Source: Mesorhizobium escarrei
GTDB taxonomy: Bacteria > Pseudomonadota > Alphaproteobacteria > Rhizobiales > Rhizobiaceae
NCBI RefSeq assembly: GCF_935825525.1
Contig: NZ_CAKXZT010000117.1
Coordinates: 54,395-118,394, forward strand
Reading direction: 5' to 3'
Length of the DNA stretch: 64,000 nucleotides
Under the pieces are notes generated by a model. It saw only the letters and a list, made by a program, of their open reading frames with translations, had not been told where the DNA came from and did no database searches. A program made the position numbers and the translations under genes. Below are positions 28,397 through 36,741 of this stretch, one piece after another; position 1 is the first letter of the stretch, and each line of letters starts with the position of its first letter.

Positions 28397-29459
28397 TCAC
28401 TTCTCCTGCCAGGCCACAGGCTGGCCTTGCTTGAGGAATTTTCCGCCGTCGGTGACGATCAGCTCCTGTGGCGCGATCCCACCGGTCACGATGAAATCGG
28501 CTGTTCGATAGCGGGCGACCGCGACCTTCCGCAGCGAGACAGATTTGCTTGCCGCGTCGATGACCCATACGGCCGGCTCACCCCCGGCGGAGGCCATGGC
28601 GCTCCACGGCAGGATCACACCTTCACGAGACGGCGAATGGAATTCACCCACCACCGACGTTCCGAGCGACCATTGCGCCTCTTGCGGAAGCGCCACCTTG
28701 ACGCGGATGGTCCCGGTGCTCGTATCGATGACTGGAGAGACTTCCCGGATGTTCCCCCGTGCCGTGCGCGCCCGATCACCCACCGGAGCAACCTCGACAT
28801 CAGGCGTCGGTGAGCCTGGGAGCAAAAAGGCTTCGAACACGTCGAATGAGGCGTCCCGCGGGCCATCGCGAGCAAGCGTCAGCCGGCTGCGCCGCAGAGA
28901 CCACTTGGCCTGCTTCGACGCTGCGCGAAGTGATGACGCCATCTGCGTCGGCTTTCAGCTCGGTATGGGAAAGAGTATCCAGCGCCGTTTCTAAACTCGC
29001 CTGGGCGACTTCCAGAGAGCCCTGCGCTGTCGTCAATGCCTCTCGCGCCCCATCATAGGTCGACTGAGCGATTGCTCGCGATTTCAGCAATGTCTTGTAG
29101 CGTTCGAAGGCAAGCGCCTTCTGCTTGACGGTGGCTTGTGCCGACCGCAGGCCCGCCCGGGCGGAATCGACATCGGCGCGTTGCTCGGTGTCGTCGATGC
29201 GCATCAGGACGTCGCCCGCACGCACCCGTGATCCGACATCCACGCGCCGTTCTCTCACCCTGCCGCCGGTCCGGAAAGACAACTCGGATTGAACCCGAGC
29301 CTTCACTTCCCCCGTGACCTCGGCGCCCGGTTGGTATTGAGCCAGCGAGGCGGGAATTGCTCGCACCGGCTGCGGTGCCGCATGGGTTGAGGTATGGTCT
29401 TCGCAGCCGACCAGGGCGGCACAGGCGAGACCCAGAATGATCGGGCGAAATGTGTTCAT
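28397..29459 (-). pseudogene. RND efflux periplasmic adaptor (first), frameshifted
   Basis: The N-terminal part encodes a lipoprotein adaptor (MNTFRPIILGLACAALVGC, then SFRTGGRVRERRVDVGSRVR). The C-terminal part (SFDVFEAFLLPGSPTPDVEV to FLKQGQPVAWQEK) continues in another frame. Removing one G from CCGG near 28883-28886 joins SVEAGQVVSAAQP to LTLARDGPRDASF without loss. It is the first gene of the operon adaptor - adaptor - pump - DUF900 lipoprotein, divergent from a TetR regulator. Its frameshift could be real decay, with the second adaptor able to substitute, or a sequencing error. Confidence 0.85.
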
Positions 29460-29506
29460 TGCTCCAGCCACCGTTGCATCAGACGAAACGGTGGGCTAGA
29501 TATCGC

Positions 29507-29524
29507 TGACTGACGAGTTAGTCA
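29507..29524. promoter_or_regulatory. probable TetR operator between tetR and the RND operon
   Basis: The 18-base imperfect palindrome TGACTGACGAGTTAGTCA lies in the 118-base gap between the divergent RND operon and the TetR gene. Seven of eight arm positions pair. TetR-family pump regulators typically bind such a site and repress both directions. The match was judged by eye. Confidence 0.7.
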
Positions 29525-29577
29525 ATGGATTTTTTTTAGATGGAATCGTGTGACCGGTTCAACGAAGGATGTCAGCT

Positions 29578-30201
29578 ATGGAAAAGAAACTTTCTCGAGC
29601 AGAACAGAAAGCGAGGCGCCCGCACGAGATCCTCGATGCAGCCTTCGAGGAGTTTGTCGAAAAGGGATACGCAGCCACGCGCGTGGAAGACGTCGCTGCA
29701 CGGCTTGGCGTCACAAAGGGCACCGTCTACCTATATTTTCCGACGAAGGAGGCTTTGTTCGAGGCAACGATCGGACATGTCTCGGCGCCGTTCGAAGACG
29801 TTCGAGCTTCTATCGATGCTCTGCTAGGCACTCATTCCGACCGGTTGCGCCAATTGCTTCTCCTGGGGTACGACAAGCTCGCCGGCGACAGAAAGACGAG
29901 AGAATTGTTGCGCCTCCAATTGGCTGAAGGTTCGCGCTTCCCCAACATCATCGACCGGCATCATGGCGAGTTTATCGCACCCCTGCTCGACGCAGTTCGC
30001 GCGCTTATCGAGCAAGGCGTGGCTTCGGGCGAGTTTCACCCGGGCGCCGCTGCAAATATGCCGGAAGTGGCGATCAGCTCGGCTATTCACCTCACTATCT
30101 GGAAACTGATCTTCGCAGACAGAAATCCTATCGATGAGGCGGCCTTCATCGAGGCACATATCGATCTCGTCCTCTACGGCTTGTTGGCACGTCCCCGGTG
30201 A
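29578..30201 (+). CDS. TetR/AcrR family transcriptional regulator
   Basis: A 207-residue regulator with an N-terminal TetR helix-turn-helix (about residues 15-60: ILDAAFEEFVEKGYAATRVE, then ARLGVTKGTVYLYFPTKEAL) and a C-terminal ligand-binding domain with the TetR_C-like segment ARLQL-type AEGSRFPNI. It is divergent from the RND pump operon with an operator-like palindrome between them, so it probably represses the pump until a pump substrate binds. The start ATG at 29578 has AAGGA at a good distance. The ATG at 29569 overlaps that site. Confidence 0.92.
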   Translation: MEKKLSRAEQKARRPHEILDAAFEEFVEKGYAATRVEDVAARLGVTKGTVYLYFPTKEALFEATIGHVSAPFEDVRASIDALLGTHSDRLRQLLLLGYDKLAGDRKTRELLRLQLAEGSRFPNIIDRHHGEFIAPLLDAVRALIEQGVASGEFHPGAAANMPEVAISSAIHLTIWKLIFADRNPIDEAAFIEAHIDLVLYGLLARPR

Positions 30202-30245
30202 GGCGACGGTAGGCTGGTGGCTAGCGGCGCTGGGCCGCTCGTGGG

Positions 30246-32057
30246 CTAAACGAACAGGTCGACCTTCTGGAACGTCGTCACGTCGACCAGGCCGACATCG
30301 GAAATCCTCAGTTCCGGGATGACGACCAGCGCCAGCAGCGAGTGCTGCATGTAGGCGTTGTTCAGCGAACAGCCCATCTTGCGCATCGCCTCGGTCAGCT
30401 TGTCGGCCTTGGCCGCGACGATTTCGGCGCGCTCGTCCGACATCAGGCCGGCGATCGGCATTTCGACCAGCGCCAGTTCCTTGCCCTTGGAGAACAGCAC
30501 AACGCCGCCGCCGACCTCGCCCAGCCGGTTGACCGCCAATGCCATGTCCTGCTTGCTGGTGCCGACGACGATGATGTGGTGCGCATCATGCGCCACGCTG
30601 GAGGCCATGGCGCAGTCGCTCATATAGCCGAAGCCGGAGACGAAGGCGTTGGTGACGCCGCCCGTGCCGCGGTGGCGCTCGACCAGCGCGATCTGGCAGA
30701 CGTCGTTGCGACGGTCCATGGCGACCAGTCCGTCCTCCACCGGAAGGTCGGCCTCGAGCGCCCGCGTCGGCGCCTGGTTCTCGATCACGCCGATGACCCG
30801 CACCCGAATTTCGTTGGCGCCGATAGGCGCCACGATGTCGAAATCCCCCGGTCTGAGCTTCTTGCCGAGCTTGACAGTGTTCTTTGCCGTCTTCGGATAG
30901 TCATAGGCCGGAATGTCGATGTCGAGCTTGCCGCCCTTGGCCAGCCTGACGCCGCGGCCATAGACCTCGTCGATGGTCATTGCGGCCAGATCGGAAACGA
31001 TCAGCAGATCGGCGAGCCGCCCCGGCGCGATCGACCCCAGATCGCGCTCCAGCTTGAAATGCTGGGCGGTGTTGAGCGTCGCCATCTGGATCGCGGTCAC
31101 CGGCTTCAACCCCTGGCTGATGGCGTGGCGGACCACCCGGTCCATATGGCCTTCATGGACGAGCGTCCCAGAATGGCTGTCGTCGGTGCACAGGATGAAG
31201 TTGCGCGGATCGAGCCCGCTCTCCGTCACCGCCTTGATCTGCGAGGCAACGTCGTACCAGGCCGAGCCCAGCCTCAGCATTGCCTTCATGCCCTGGCGGA
31301 CGCGGGCGATGGCGTCCTCGGCCCGCGTGCCTTCGTGGTCGTCCTCGGGGCCGCCGGCGACGTAACCGTGGAACGGCAGGCCGAGATCGCGCGAGGCATA
31401 ATGGCCGCCGACGGTCTTGCCCGCCCTCACCGTCGCGGCGATCTCGCCGGCCATCACCGGATCGTTGGCAGCCACACCGGGAAAGTTCATCACCTCGCCA
31501 AGCCCGATGATGTTTTCCCACCCCATCGCCTCGGCCACATCGGCGACCGTCAGCTCGGCGCCGGCATGCTCCAGCCCCGGCGCCGAAGGCACGCAGGACG
31601 GCATCTGCACAAGCACGTTGATCGGCATGGCGACGGCCTCGTCATGCATCAGCCGCACACCCGGCAGGCCAAGCACGTTGGCGATCTCGTGCGGATCGAT
31701 GAACATCGAGGTGGTGCCGTGCGGGATGACCGCGCGGCAAAACTCCGTCACCGTCACCATGCCGCTCTCGACATGCATGTGAGCGTCGCAAAGGCCCGGC
31801 ACCAGATAGCGGCCGCCGGCGTCGACCACCTTGGTGCCCTGGCCGATGGCGTGACCGGCATTCGGCCCGCAATAGGCGAAACGGCCGCCGGCAATGGCAA
31901 TGTCGGTGCCGGCGATGATCTCGCCGGAATGAACGTTGACCCAGCGCCCGTTGCGGATGACGAGATCGGCGGGCCTCCTGCCCATGGCGACGTCGACCAG
32001 ATGCGTCGCCGCCTCGGCCCAGGGTTTTGGTTTCGTCGCACGCGCGGTCTTCGCCAT
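30246..32057 (-). CDS. ade: adenine deaminase
   Basis: Ade hydrolyses adenine to hypoxanthine and ammonia for purine salvage. The 603-residue amidohydrolase has the metal-binding DAHMHVESGMVT motif, GTTSMFIDPHEIANVLG, and CTDDSHSGTLVHEGHMD, as in bacterial adenine deaminases, and the family's C-terminal domain (VFSGFGYMSDCAMASS, AHDAHHIIVVG). The start ATG at 32057 follows AGGAG. An open frame continues upstream through a repeat element and was rejected. It converges on the TetR gene. Confidence 0.94.
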   Translation of the reverse strand: MAKTARATKPKPWAEAATHLVDVAMGRRPADLVIRNGRWVNVHSGEIIAGTDIAIAGGRFAYCGPNAGHAIGQGTKVVDAGGRYLVPGLCDAHMHVESGMVTVTEFCRAVIPHGTTSMFIDPHEIANVLGLPGVRLMHDEAVAMPINVLVQMPSCVPSAPGLEHAGAELTVADVAEAMGWENIIGLGEVMNFPGVAANDPVMAGEIAATVRAGKTVGGHYASRDLGLPFHGYVAGGPEDDHEGTRAEDAIARVRQGMKAMLRLGSAWYDVASQIKAVTESGLDPRNFILCTDDSHSGTLVHEGHMDRVVRHAISQGLKPVTAIQMATLNTAQHFKLERDLGSIAPGRLADLLIVSDLAAMTIDEVYGRGVRLAKGGKLDIDIPAYDYPKTAKNTVKLGKKLRPGDFDIVAPIGANEIRVRVIGVIENQAPTRALEADLPVEDGLVAMDRRNDVCQIALVERHRGTGGVTNAFVSGFGYMSDCAMASSVAHDAHHIIVVGTSKQDMALAVNRLGEVGGGVVLFSKGKELALVEMPIAGLMSDERAEIVAAKADKLTEAMRKMGCSLNNAYMQHSLLALVVIPELRISDVGLVDVTTFQKVDLFV

Positions 32058-32200
32058 GAGGAGGACTCCTGTTTTCCCGACTGTGCCAAGCCGATGGCGT
32101 TTTGACCAGCGAGGAACTGTGGGTCGTGTGCGGCTACGTTGTGTGCTGCTACTCACCTCTCGTTGCCGGACTCCGGAGTAGGCGCCGTCGGCGAGGCTGC

Positions 32201-32388
32201 CGATCTCCCCCTTGCGGGGGAGATGCCTGGCAAGGCAGAGGGGGGTGCTGTCCCTCCAACTTCTCAAGACCTGAGCTTCCTCGCCCACTACTTTCGTGGG
32301 GAGAGGAACCCAAGCTGGAATGAAGCCGCGATCCTTCCCACCCCCCTCTGTCCTGCCGGACATCTCCCCCGCAAGGGGGGAGATCGGA
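32201..32388. repeat. composite element: family B arms around a family E segment
   Basis: Family B arms lie at 32201-32247 (GATCTCCCCCTTGCGGGGGA and on) and 32338-32388 (CCCCCCTCTGTCCTGCCGGA and on) in inverted orientation. Between them, about 32272-32336, is a different short element (GCTTCCTCGCCCAC, loop, GTGGGGAGAGGAACCCAAGC). This inner segment is found again, inverted, at 34517-34556. The 417-base gap upstream of ade holds nothing else that was recognised. Confidence 0.75.
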
Positions 32389-32474
32389 TGTCGCATCGGC
32401 TTTCGCCAACCACCAGCGCTGGAACGCAGGCGATAGGGCGCGGCCCGCTCCCGAGGTGGCCTGGGAAGCGGCCG

Positions 32475-32654
32475 TCAAGTATCCTGCCGCTGTTCCCTGT
32501 CGCGGCAGTTGAGAAGGTCGACCAGATCGTCGGCCTCTTCGATGGGCATGTCGATCAACGGGACGCCGACCTCGACAACGGGCAGCCCCGTGAACACATC
32601 GATGATGTCCCACGTGCCTTCAGGTGTCTTCTCAATGTCGTAGCGTTGAGTCAT
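32475..32654 (-). CDS. small protein of unknown function (59 aa)
   Basis: A 59-residue acidic protein starting MTQRYDIEKTPEGTWDIIDV and continuing FTGLPVVEVGVPLIDMPIEE, then ADDLVDLLN. The reading is protein-like, with GC-rich third positions and a regular composition. It is preceded by no clear ribosome site. The family was not recognised, but the layout (short, with a cofactor-like DIxDxxTG segment) resembles small conserved rhizobial hypotheticals. It lies between repeats and another small gene on the same strand. Confidence 0.55.
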   Translation of the reverse strand: MTQRYDIEKTPEGTWDIIDVFTGLPVVEVGVPLIDMPIEEADDLVDLLNCRDREQRQDT

Positions 32655-32705
32655 GGAGTGTAGGAGAAGATGGGGGTGCAGGAGAAGATTAGCGCGTTTA
32701 CCCGG

Positions 32706-32909
32706 TTATCGCTCGTTTGGGCTCCGCGGAAACGGTTCCCGCCCGGCCTGATCAAGCGCCTCAACCAACGACGCAAGGGGGCTGGGCAGGCGCAGGTCGA
32801 CGGCAAGATCCAGCGCGTCGTGTAAATACCGGCGATTGTCTTCGGAACGGATCAGTTGCCGTATGGCGTTGGCAACAGACTTCCCTTGTCTTGTGTCAAA
32901 TTCTGCCAT
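32706..32909 (-). CDS. small protein of unknown function (67 aa)
   Basis: A 67-residue protein starting MAEFDTRQGKSVANAIRQLI and continuing RSEDNRRYLHDALDLAVDLR, then LPSPLASLVEALDQAGRE. It looks mostly alpha-helical. The first 30 residues vaguely recall the short helical antitoxin class, but no toxin gene follows. The start has GGAAT about 12 bases upstream. The frame extends to 33131 without support. Confidence that it is expressed is moderate. Confidence 0.45.
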   Translation of the reverse strand: MAEFDTRQGKSVANAIRQLIRSEDNRRYLHDALDLAVDLRLPSPLASLVEALDQAGREPFPRSPNER

Positions 32910-33079
32910 GTTCGGGATTCCAGTAGCTTCCGTCCGAAACTCAGCCGTTGCAAAATGGTTCCGGCATCTTATCAACTTTGAATCAGTGGATTGCCCCTCG
33001 CTGGCGAGGGTTGCCGCTGGCTCGACGACGGCAGCCACGCCGTCGATTTGGTGCACTGTGCTGATTTTGCGCCCGACGA

Positions 33080-33101
33080 CCCGCCGCCAAGGCGGGTTTT
33101 T
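33080..33101 (+). terminator. orphan intrinsic terminator
   Basis: The stem CCCGCC / GGCGGG around GCCAA is followed by TTTTT on the plus strand. No plus-strand gene ends here. The 356-base gap 32910-33265 between the small minus-strand gene and tRNA-Leu holds no recognised gene, so this may close a small RNA or a short leader transcript. Confidence 0.6.
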
Positions 33102-33265
33102 GGTCCAGGTTTTAGCGCCATCAATGGACATTGAGGCGAGGTTCAGATTTTAAGCCACATGTCGTTTCTTGCAGCGCAGCGACAAAGCGTGCTTCCAGTG
33201 TCAGATTTTTCGATGGCAGAAGATGGCTTGACGGCCTTCGGTTGGCGTCTGAAAAGGACTGGCCT

Positions 33266-33351
33266 GCGGACGTGGCGGAATTGGTAGACGCAAGGGACTT
33301 AAAATCCCTCGATCTCTGATCGTACGGGTTCGATTCCCGTCGTCCGCACCA
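33266..33351 (+). tRNA. tRNA-Leu (anticodon TAA)
   Basis: An 86-base class II tRNA with encoded CCA. The acceptor stem GCGGACG pairs with CGTCCGC. The D-arm region (TGGCGGAATTGGTAGACGC) is the leucine type. The anticodon loop CTTAAAA gives TAA. The variable arm is long (CGATCTCTGATCG), and the T arm is GGGTTCGATTCCC. The 3' end is ACCA. It is isolated, with no other tRNA beside it. Confidence 0.97.
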
Positions 33352-33385
33352 GATTTGAACTATTCGGGACAGCTTGGCGGACGAG

Positions 33386-33778
33386 TCATTTCGCAGGACC
33401 GCAACTGCCGACGTCTCGCGCATTGGGCTTGCCGGCCTTCAAATCCGAAAGTTGCGGAATGGACGGATCTGGTCCTCCGGAATATTCTTCGTAGACTTTC
33501 CTGTCCGCCGGGATTTGCCGGCCTGACGAGGTAAACGCGACCATACCTGTATTGCCCACATAGGCGACCGCCACTCGCATTCTGCAGAAGTACATTTTCT
33601 CGCCGCTGGAAACGAACCAGCCCAGCGAGCCTGATGAACCTCGCGACAGCTTGCCGGTCTTGTATCCCTTGCCTTGCAGGTTGGAATAGGATTCTGCGTG
33701 TGACGGGGTAATCGATGCCAGGAGAAAGACGGCCATCGAAGTTGCACCGAACCACTTCGGCAAGTTTTTGACAATCAT
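33386..33778 (-). CDS. small exported protein of unknown function
   Basis: A 130-residue protein with a signal peptide (FGATSMAVFLLASITPSHA, cleavage after SHA). The mature part has two cysteines (YFCRMRV and VGSCGP) that could form a disulphide, and a GKGYKTGKLSRGSSGSLGWF segment. The family was not recognised. The start ATG at 33778 has AGGAGG upstream. It ends close to the tRNA-Leu gene. Confidence 0.72.
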   Translation of the reverse strand: MIVKNLPKWFGATSMAVFLLASITPSHAESYSNLQGKGYKTGKLSRGSSGSLGWFVSSGEKMYFCRMRVAVAYVGNTGMVAFTSSGRQIPADRKVYEEYSGGPDPSIPQLSDLKAGKPNARDVGSCGPAK

Positions 33779-33850
33779 GGATCTGCTTTCCTCCTGTTGC
33801 ATCTCAGCTTCAGTTGCATCTCAGCCCGTTGCGGAAAGCAATTAAGGCCC

Positions 33851-34429
33851 TCACACCCGGATCGGGTTCAGCTTCAGATGCTGGATCAGGATGATGGTCT
33901 TGGCGTCGATGATGCTGCCGTCGTAGATGCCGGCCAGCGCTTCGTCGAGCGGCATTTCCAGAACCTCGATGTCTTCGCCTTCTCCCGGCGCGCCGCCACC
34001 GTCGGAGATGCGGTCGGTCGGCGAATAGCGCGCGACGAAAAACCAGAGCCGCTCGGTCACGCTGCCAGGGCTCATAAAGGGGGAAAACAGCCGCTCTACG
34101 TCCTTCAGTCGATAGCCGAGTTCCTCTTCCGCCTCCTTGCGAATGCAGGTTTCGGGATCATGTTCATCGAGCAGGCCGGCGCAGGCCTCGATCAGCGGCT
34201 CGCGGTGGCCGGTGGCGTAGGCCGCGTAGCGGAACTGCCGCACGAGCAGAACCGTCGAGCGCTCCGGGTCGTAAGGCAGGATCACCGCGCCGTCGCCGCG
34301 ATCGTAGGTCTGGCGAATCTGCGTCTCCCATTGCCCGTCGCGCCGGCGATAATCGAGGACGGTCTTTTTCAGGACGGCCCAGTCGTCGGAAAGGACTTCT
34401 TCCGAACGGATGCGAATGCGGTCTTCCAT
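33851..34429 (-). CDS. nudK: NudK-type Nudix hydrolase (GDP-mannose / ADP-sugar pyrophosphatase)
   Basis: A 192-residue Nudix protein that resembles E. coli NudK along its length: YDRGDGAVILPYDPERSTVL, then LVRQFRYAAYATGHREPLIE, then ACAGLLDEHDPETCIRKEAE and EELGY. The Nudix box at residues 85-106 has Asp in place of the first Glu, as NudK itself does at that position. The protein would hydrolyse GDP-mannose or related nucleotide sugars. It is a single gene with repeats upstream. Confidence 0.88.
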   Translation of the reverse strand: MEDRIRIRSEEVLSDDWAVLKKTVLDYRRRDGQWETQIRQTYDRGDGAVILPYDPERSTVLLVRQFRYAAYATGHREPLIEACAGLLDEHDPETCIRKEAEEELGYRLKDVERLFSPFMSPGSVTERLWFFVARYSPTDRISDGGGAPGEGEDIEVLEMPLDEALAGIYDGSIIDAKTIILIQHLKLNPIRV

Positions 34430-34516
34430 GGTGAACTCCGTGTTGCCGGCGAGGCGTAGCGGTGATCTGGCATTCGCGCAATCCCGACAGCAATTCAGGG
34501 AAATCGCTTCAGGGGA

Positions 34517-34665
34517 AGGATCGCGGCTTCATCCAGCTTGGGTTCCTCGCCCCACGGGAGTGGGGAGAGGTGGCTCGGCGGCGCCGAGACGGAGAGGGGC
34601 CGCGCCTTACGAAAGCCCCCTCTCCGGCCGCTTCGCGGTGGGCGAGGAACCCAAGTCTTGACAGG
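34517..34665. repeat. inverted-repeat element, family E/C mosaic
   Basis: The ends are inverted copies: CAGCTTGGGTTCCTCGCCCC at 34537 and GGGCGAGGAACCCAAG near 34646-34661. The left end (34517-34556) is the reverse complement of 32298-32337. The middle, GGGGAGAGGTGGCTCGGCGG then CGCCGAGACGGAGAGGGG, is a family C-like palindrome. The 337-base gap from nudK to the oxidoreductase holds only this and a promoter-sized stretch. Confidence 0.7.
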
Positions 34666-34766
34666 TCGCTCTGCCCGGCACCCAGCGGCGTCCTTCACCG
34701 CCTCGTGTATGGCGCAGGCGCAAACCACCGCCTAAATAGCGACAGCCCCTCCCCGGAGTTTTCCTC

Positions 34767-35870
34767 ATGACCCCTTCCCTTTTCCAGCCGATCACGCTTG
34801 ACGGCCTGACCTTTCCCAATCGCATCGCCGTGGCGCCGATGTGCCAGTATTCCGCCGAAGACGGCTCGGCCAGCGACTGGCACCTGTATCACTGGATGAA
34901 CCTGGCGATGTCCGGCGCCGGCATGGTCACCGTCGAGATGACCGACGTCGAGCGGCGCGGCCGCATCTCGCATGGCTGCCTCGGCCTTTATTCCGACGAC
35001 AACGAGGCCGCCGCCCGGCGCGCGCTCGATGCCGCCAGGCGCGTCGCCGCCCCCGGCACCAAATTCGGCACGCAGCTTGCCCATGCCGGCCGCAAGGCCT
35101 CCAACCAAAAACCTTGGGAAGGCGGAGGGCCGCTGAAGGCCGATCAAGACCCGTGGCCGATCGTGTCGGCCTCGGCAATCGCCTACGACACGGGCTGGCA
35201 GGTGCCGCGGGCGCTGGAGGAGGAGGAGATCCTGCAGATCATCGAGCGCTTCGCCGAGGCGGCAAGGCGGGCCGAACGTGCCGGCTTCGACTTCATCGAA
35301 TTGCACGCCGCGCACGGCTATCTGATCTTCCAGTTCCTGTCGCCGCTTTCCAACCAGCGCACCGACCGCTGGGGCGGCTCGCTGGAAAACCGCATGCGTT
35401 TTGTCGTCGAGATCGCCAAGGCGGTGAGAAAGGCAGTGCCCAAGCTGATGCTCGGGGCGCGCCTGTCGGTGAAGGAATGGGTCGATGGCGGCTTCGACAT
35501 CGAGGACGCGATCGAAGTGGCCAAGGCGCTGAAATCAGCGGGGGTCGCCTATCTCTGCTGCTCGAGCGGCGGCAATTCGCCCCTGCAGAAGCTGCCGACA
35601 GGTCGCGGCTACCAGGTGCATCTGGCGGAAGCCGTTCGCAACGGAGCTGGCATCCCGACACGGGCCGTCGGCCTGATCGACGATCCGAAGCAGGCCGAGG
35701 CGATCGTCGCCGAGGGCCGTGCCGACATGGTGGCTTTGGCCCGCGCCTTTCTCGCCGATCCGCGCTGGGCGTGGCGCGCCGCGGCCACCTTCGGCGAAAA
35801 AATCCAGCCGGCGCCGCAGCTTGCCCGCTCGGTGACGACGATGCAGCACTGGATGAAGGCGGCCGGCTGA
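34767..35870 (+). CDS. old yellow enzyme family NADH:flavin oxidoreductase (YqjM-like)
   Basis: A 367-residue TIM-barrel FMN protein that reduces activated C=C bonds (enones, maleimides) with NAD(P)H. Characteristic motifs are FPNRIAVAPMCQYSA near the N-terminus with the YqjM-type Cys25, QLAHAGRKA, the substrate-binding HAAHGYLIFQFLSP, NQRTDRWGGSLENRMRF, and the phosphate-binding RADMVALARAFLADP. The start ATG at 34767 follows a moderate site. It is followed by an unrelated DUF982 gene. Confidence 0.92.
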   Translation: MTPSLFQPITLDGLTFPNRIAVAPMCQYSAEDGSASDWHLYHWMNLAMSGAGMVTVEMTDVERRGRISHGCLGLYSDDNEAAARRALDAARRVAAPGTKFGTQLAHAGRKASNQKPWEGGGPLKADQDPWPIVSASAIAYDTGWQVPRALEEEEILQIIERFAEAARRAERAGFDFIELHAAHGYLIFQFLSPLSNQRTDRWGGSLENRMRFVVEIAKAVRKAVPKLMLGARLSVKEWVDGGFDIEDAIEVAKALKSAGVAYLCCSSGGNSPLQKLPTGRGYQVHLAEAVRNGAGIPTRAVGLIDDPKQAEAIVAEGRADMVALARAFLADPRWAWRAAATFGEKIQPAPQLARSVTTMQHWMKAAG

Positions 35871-35972
35871 CCGGCCCGATTGCATGGCTGCCGCCCAAAC
35901 AACCGCTACCCCCGAGACATTTACGCACGCCGAGGGGCGTGCAACCAAATTGGCCGCTCCGCGTTGGCGGCG

Positions 35973-36296
35973 ATGATGGACAGCAAGCCCTTTGAAAAGC
36001 CGGTCGTGGTCGAACTTGGCCATGTTGGCAAATACCGCGAGATCCGCAGCACGCAGGAAGCGGCGGAGTGCCTGATGACCGTCTGGCCACTCAATCGTGG
36101 CCCTCGGCATCGCGATGCTCTCGACACTTGCCTAAAAGTGCTGGAAGGTTATCGTTCGACAGCGGATGCGCGCCGGGCATTGGTCGAGGCCGCCAAGGAA
36201 TCGGACGTGCTAGTTCCCGACGAGAGATTGCCCGAAGGCAAACTGCCCGAAGGCAAATTGCCCCAAGGCAAACTGCCCCAAGGCAAACTGCATTGA
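35973..36296 (+). CDS. DUF982 family protein with LP(E/Q)GK tail repeats
   Basis: A 107-residue protein. Residues about 4-80 match the rhizobial DUF982 family: FEKPVVVELGHVGKYREIRS, then AAECLMTVWPLNRGPRHRDA and VLEGYRSTADARRALVEAAK. The function is unknown. The C-terminus is a run of four LP(E/Q)GK pentapeptides plus LH, encoded by a 15-base tandem repeat. The start is uncertain: two adjacent ATGs (35973, 35976) fit, with no strong ribosome site, and the frame stays open to 35880. Confidence 0.78.
   Translation: MMDSKPFEKPVVVELGHVGKYREIRSTQEAAECLMTVWPLNRGPRHRDALDTCLKVLEGYRSTADARRALVEAAKESDVLVPDERLPEGKLPEGKLPQGKLPQGKLH
36228..36290 (+). repeat. 15-base tandem repeat coding LP(E/Q)GK
   Basis: Just over four head-to-tail copies of TTGCCCGAAGGCAAA (first two) and CTGCCCCAAGGCAAA (last two, with small changes) form the 3' end of the DUF982 gene. 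The repeat length is a multiple of three, so copy number can change without frameshift. Confidence 0.9.
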
Positions 36297-36327
36297 GCAA
36301 ACCGAGCTTTTTCCACTGGAGGATTTC

Positions 36328-36567
36328 ATGGCCAAGCTGACCTACAAGATCGTCGAGCATGACGGGGGCTGGGCCTATAAGGTCGGCGAGACCTTTTCGG
36401 AGACGTTCCCTACCCACGAGGACGCACTGCGCGCCGCCGAGATCGCTTCGGCCGAACAGCAGGTCGCCGGCACCACCGACGGCATCCAGTACGAGGACGC
36501 CGACGGCAAATGGCACGACGAGCTTGCCGACGGCCGGGACCGGCCGCAAACCGAAGTTTCCGACTAG
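36328..36567 (+). CDS. DUF2188-like small protein
   Basis: A 79-residue acidic protein (MAKLTYKIVEHDGGWAYKVG, then ETFSETFPTHEDALRAAEIA). It has the short beta-sheet pattern of DUF2188-type proteins: a xxIVEHDGGWAYKVG strand pair followed by a DALRAAE helix. The role is unknown. GGAGG precedes the start by six bases. It lies 31 bases after the DUF982 gene on the same strand, probably in one transcript. Confidence 0.72.
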   Translation: MAKLTYKIVEHDGGWAYKVGETFSETFPTHEDALRAAEIASAEQQVAGTTDGIQYEDADGKWHDELADGRDRPQTEVSD

Positions 36568-36621
36568 GCAAGTGTCGTTTGCGGATGGCTTTTCGCGTCT
36601 CTGGTTGTAAGAGCTGGGGCT

Positions 36622-36642
36622 TGACAAGTTATGCTCTTGTCA
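36622..36642. promoter_or_regulatory. palindromic site TGACAAG-N7-CTTGTCA
   Basis: A perfect 7+7 inverted repeat about 220 bases upstream of the ABC transporter operon. Its left half overlaps a TTGACA box. It may be an operator or a short terminator-like hairpin for the preceding gene. No T tract follows. Confidence 0.5.
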
Positions 36643-36741
36643 TGATCCCGGACTTGGCGAATTTCGGCCCTGCCAGGGACGCCCACAATCACGCGCGACG
36701 AAGAAGGGCGCTTGCCACGCAGCCGCTTTACAGGGCAGTCT

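Noticed and set aside
30342..32105. 587-codon plus-strand frame opposite ade
   Set aside because: A typical high-GC shadow frame; adenine deaminase on the minus strand has all family motifs.
36228..36290. CRISPR-like array
   Set aside because: The repeats are 15 bases, contiguous, in frame and without spacers; no cas gene is in the window.
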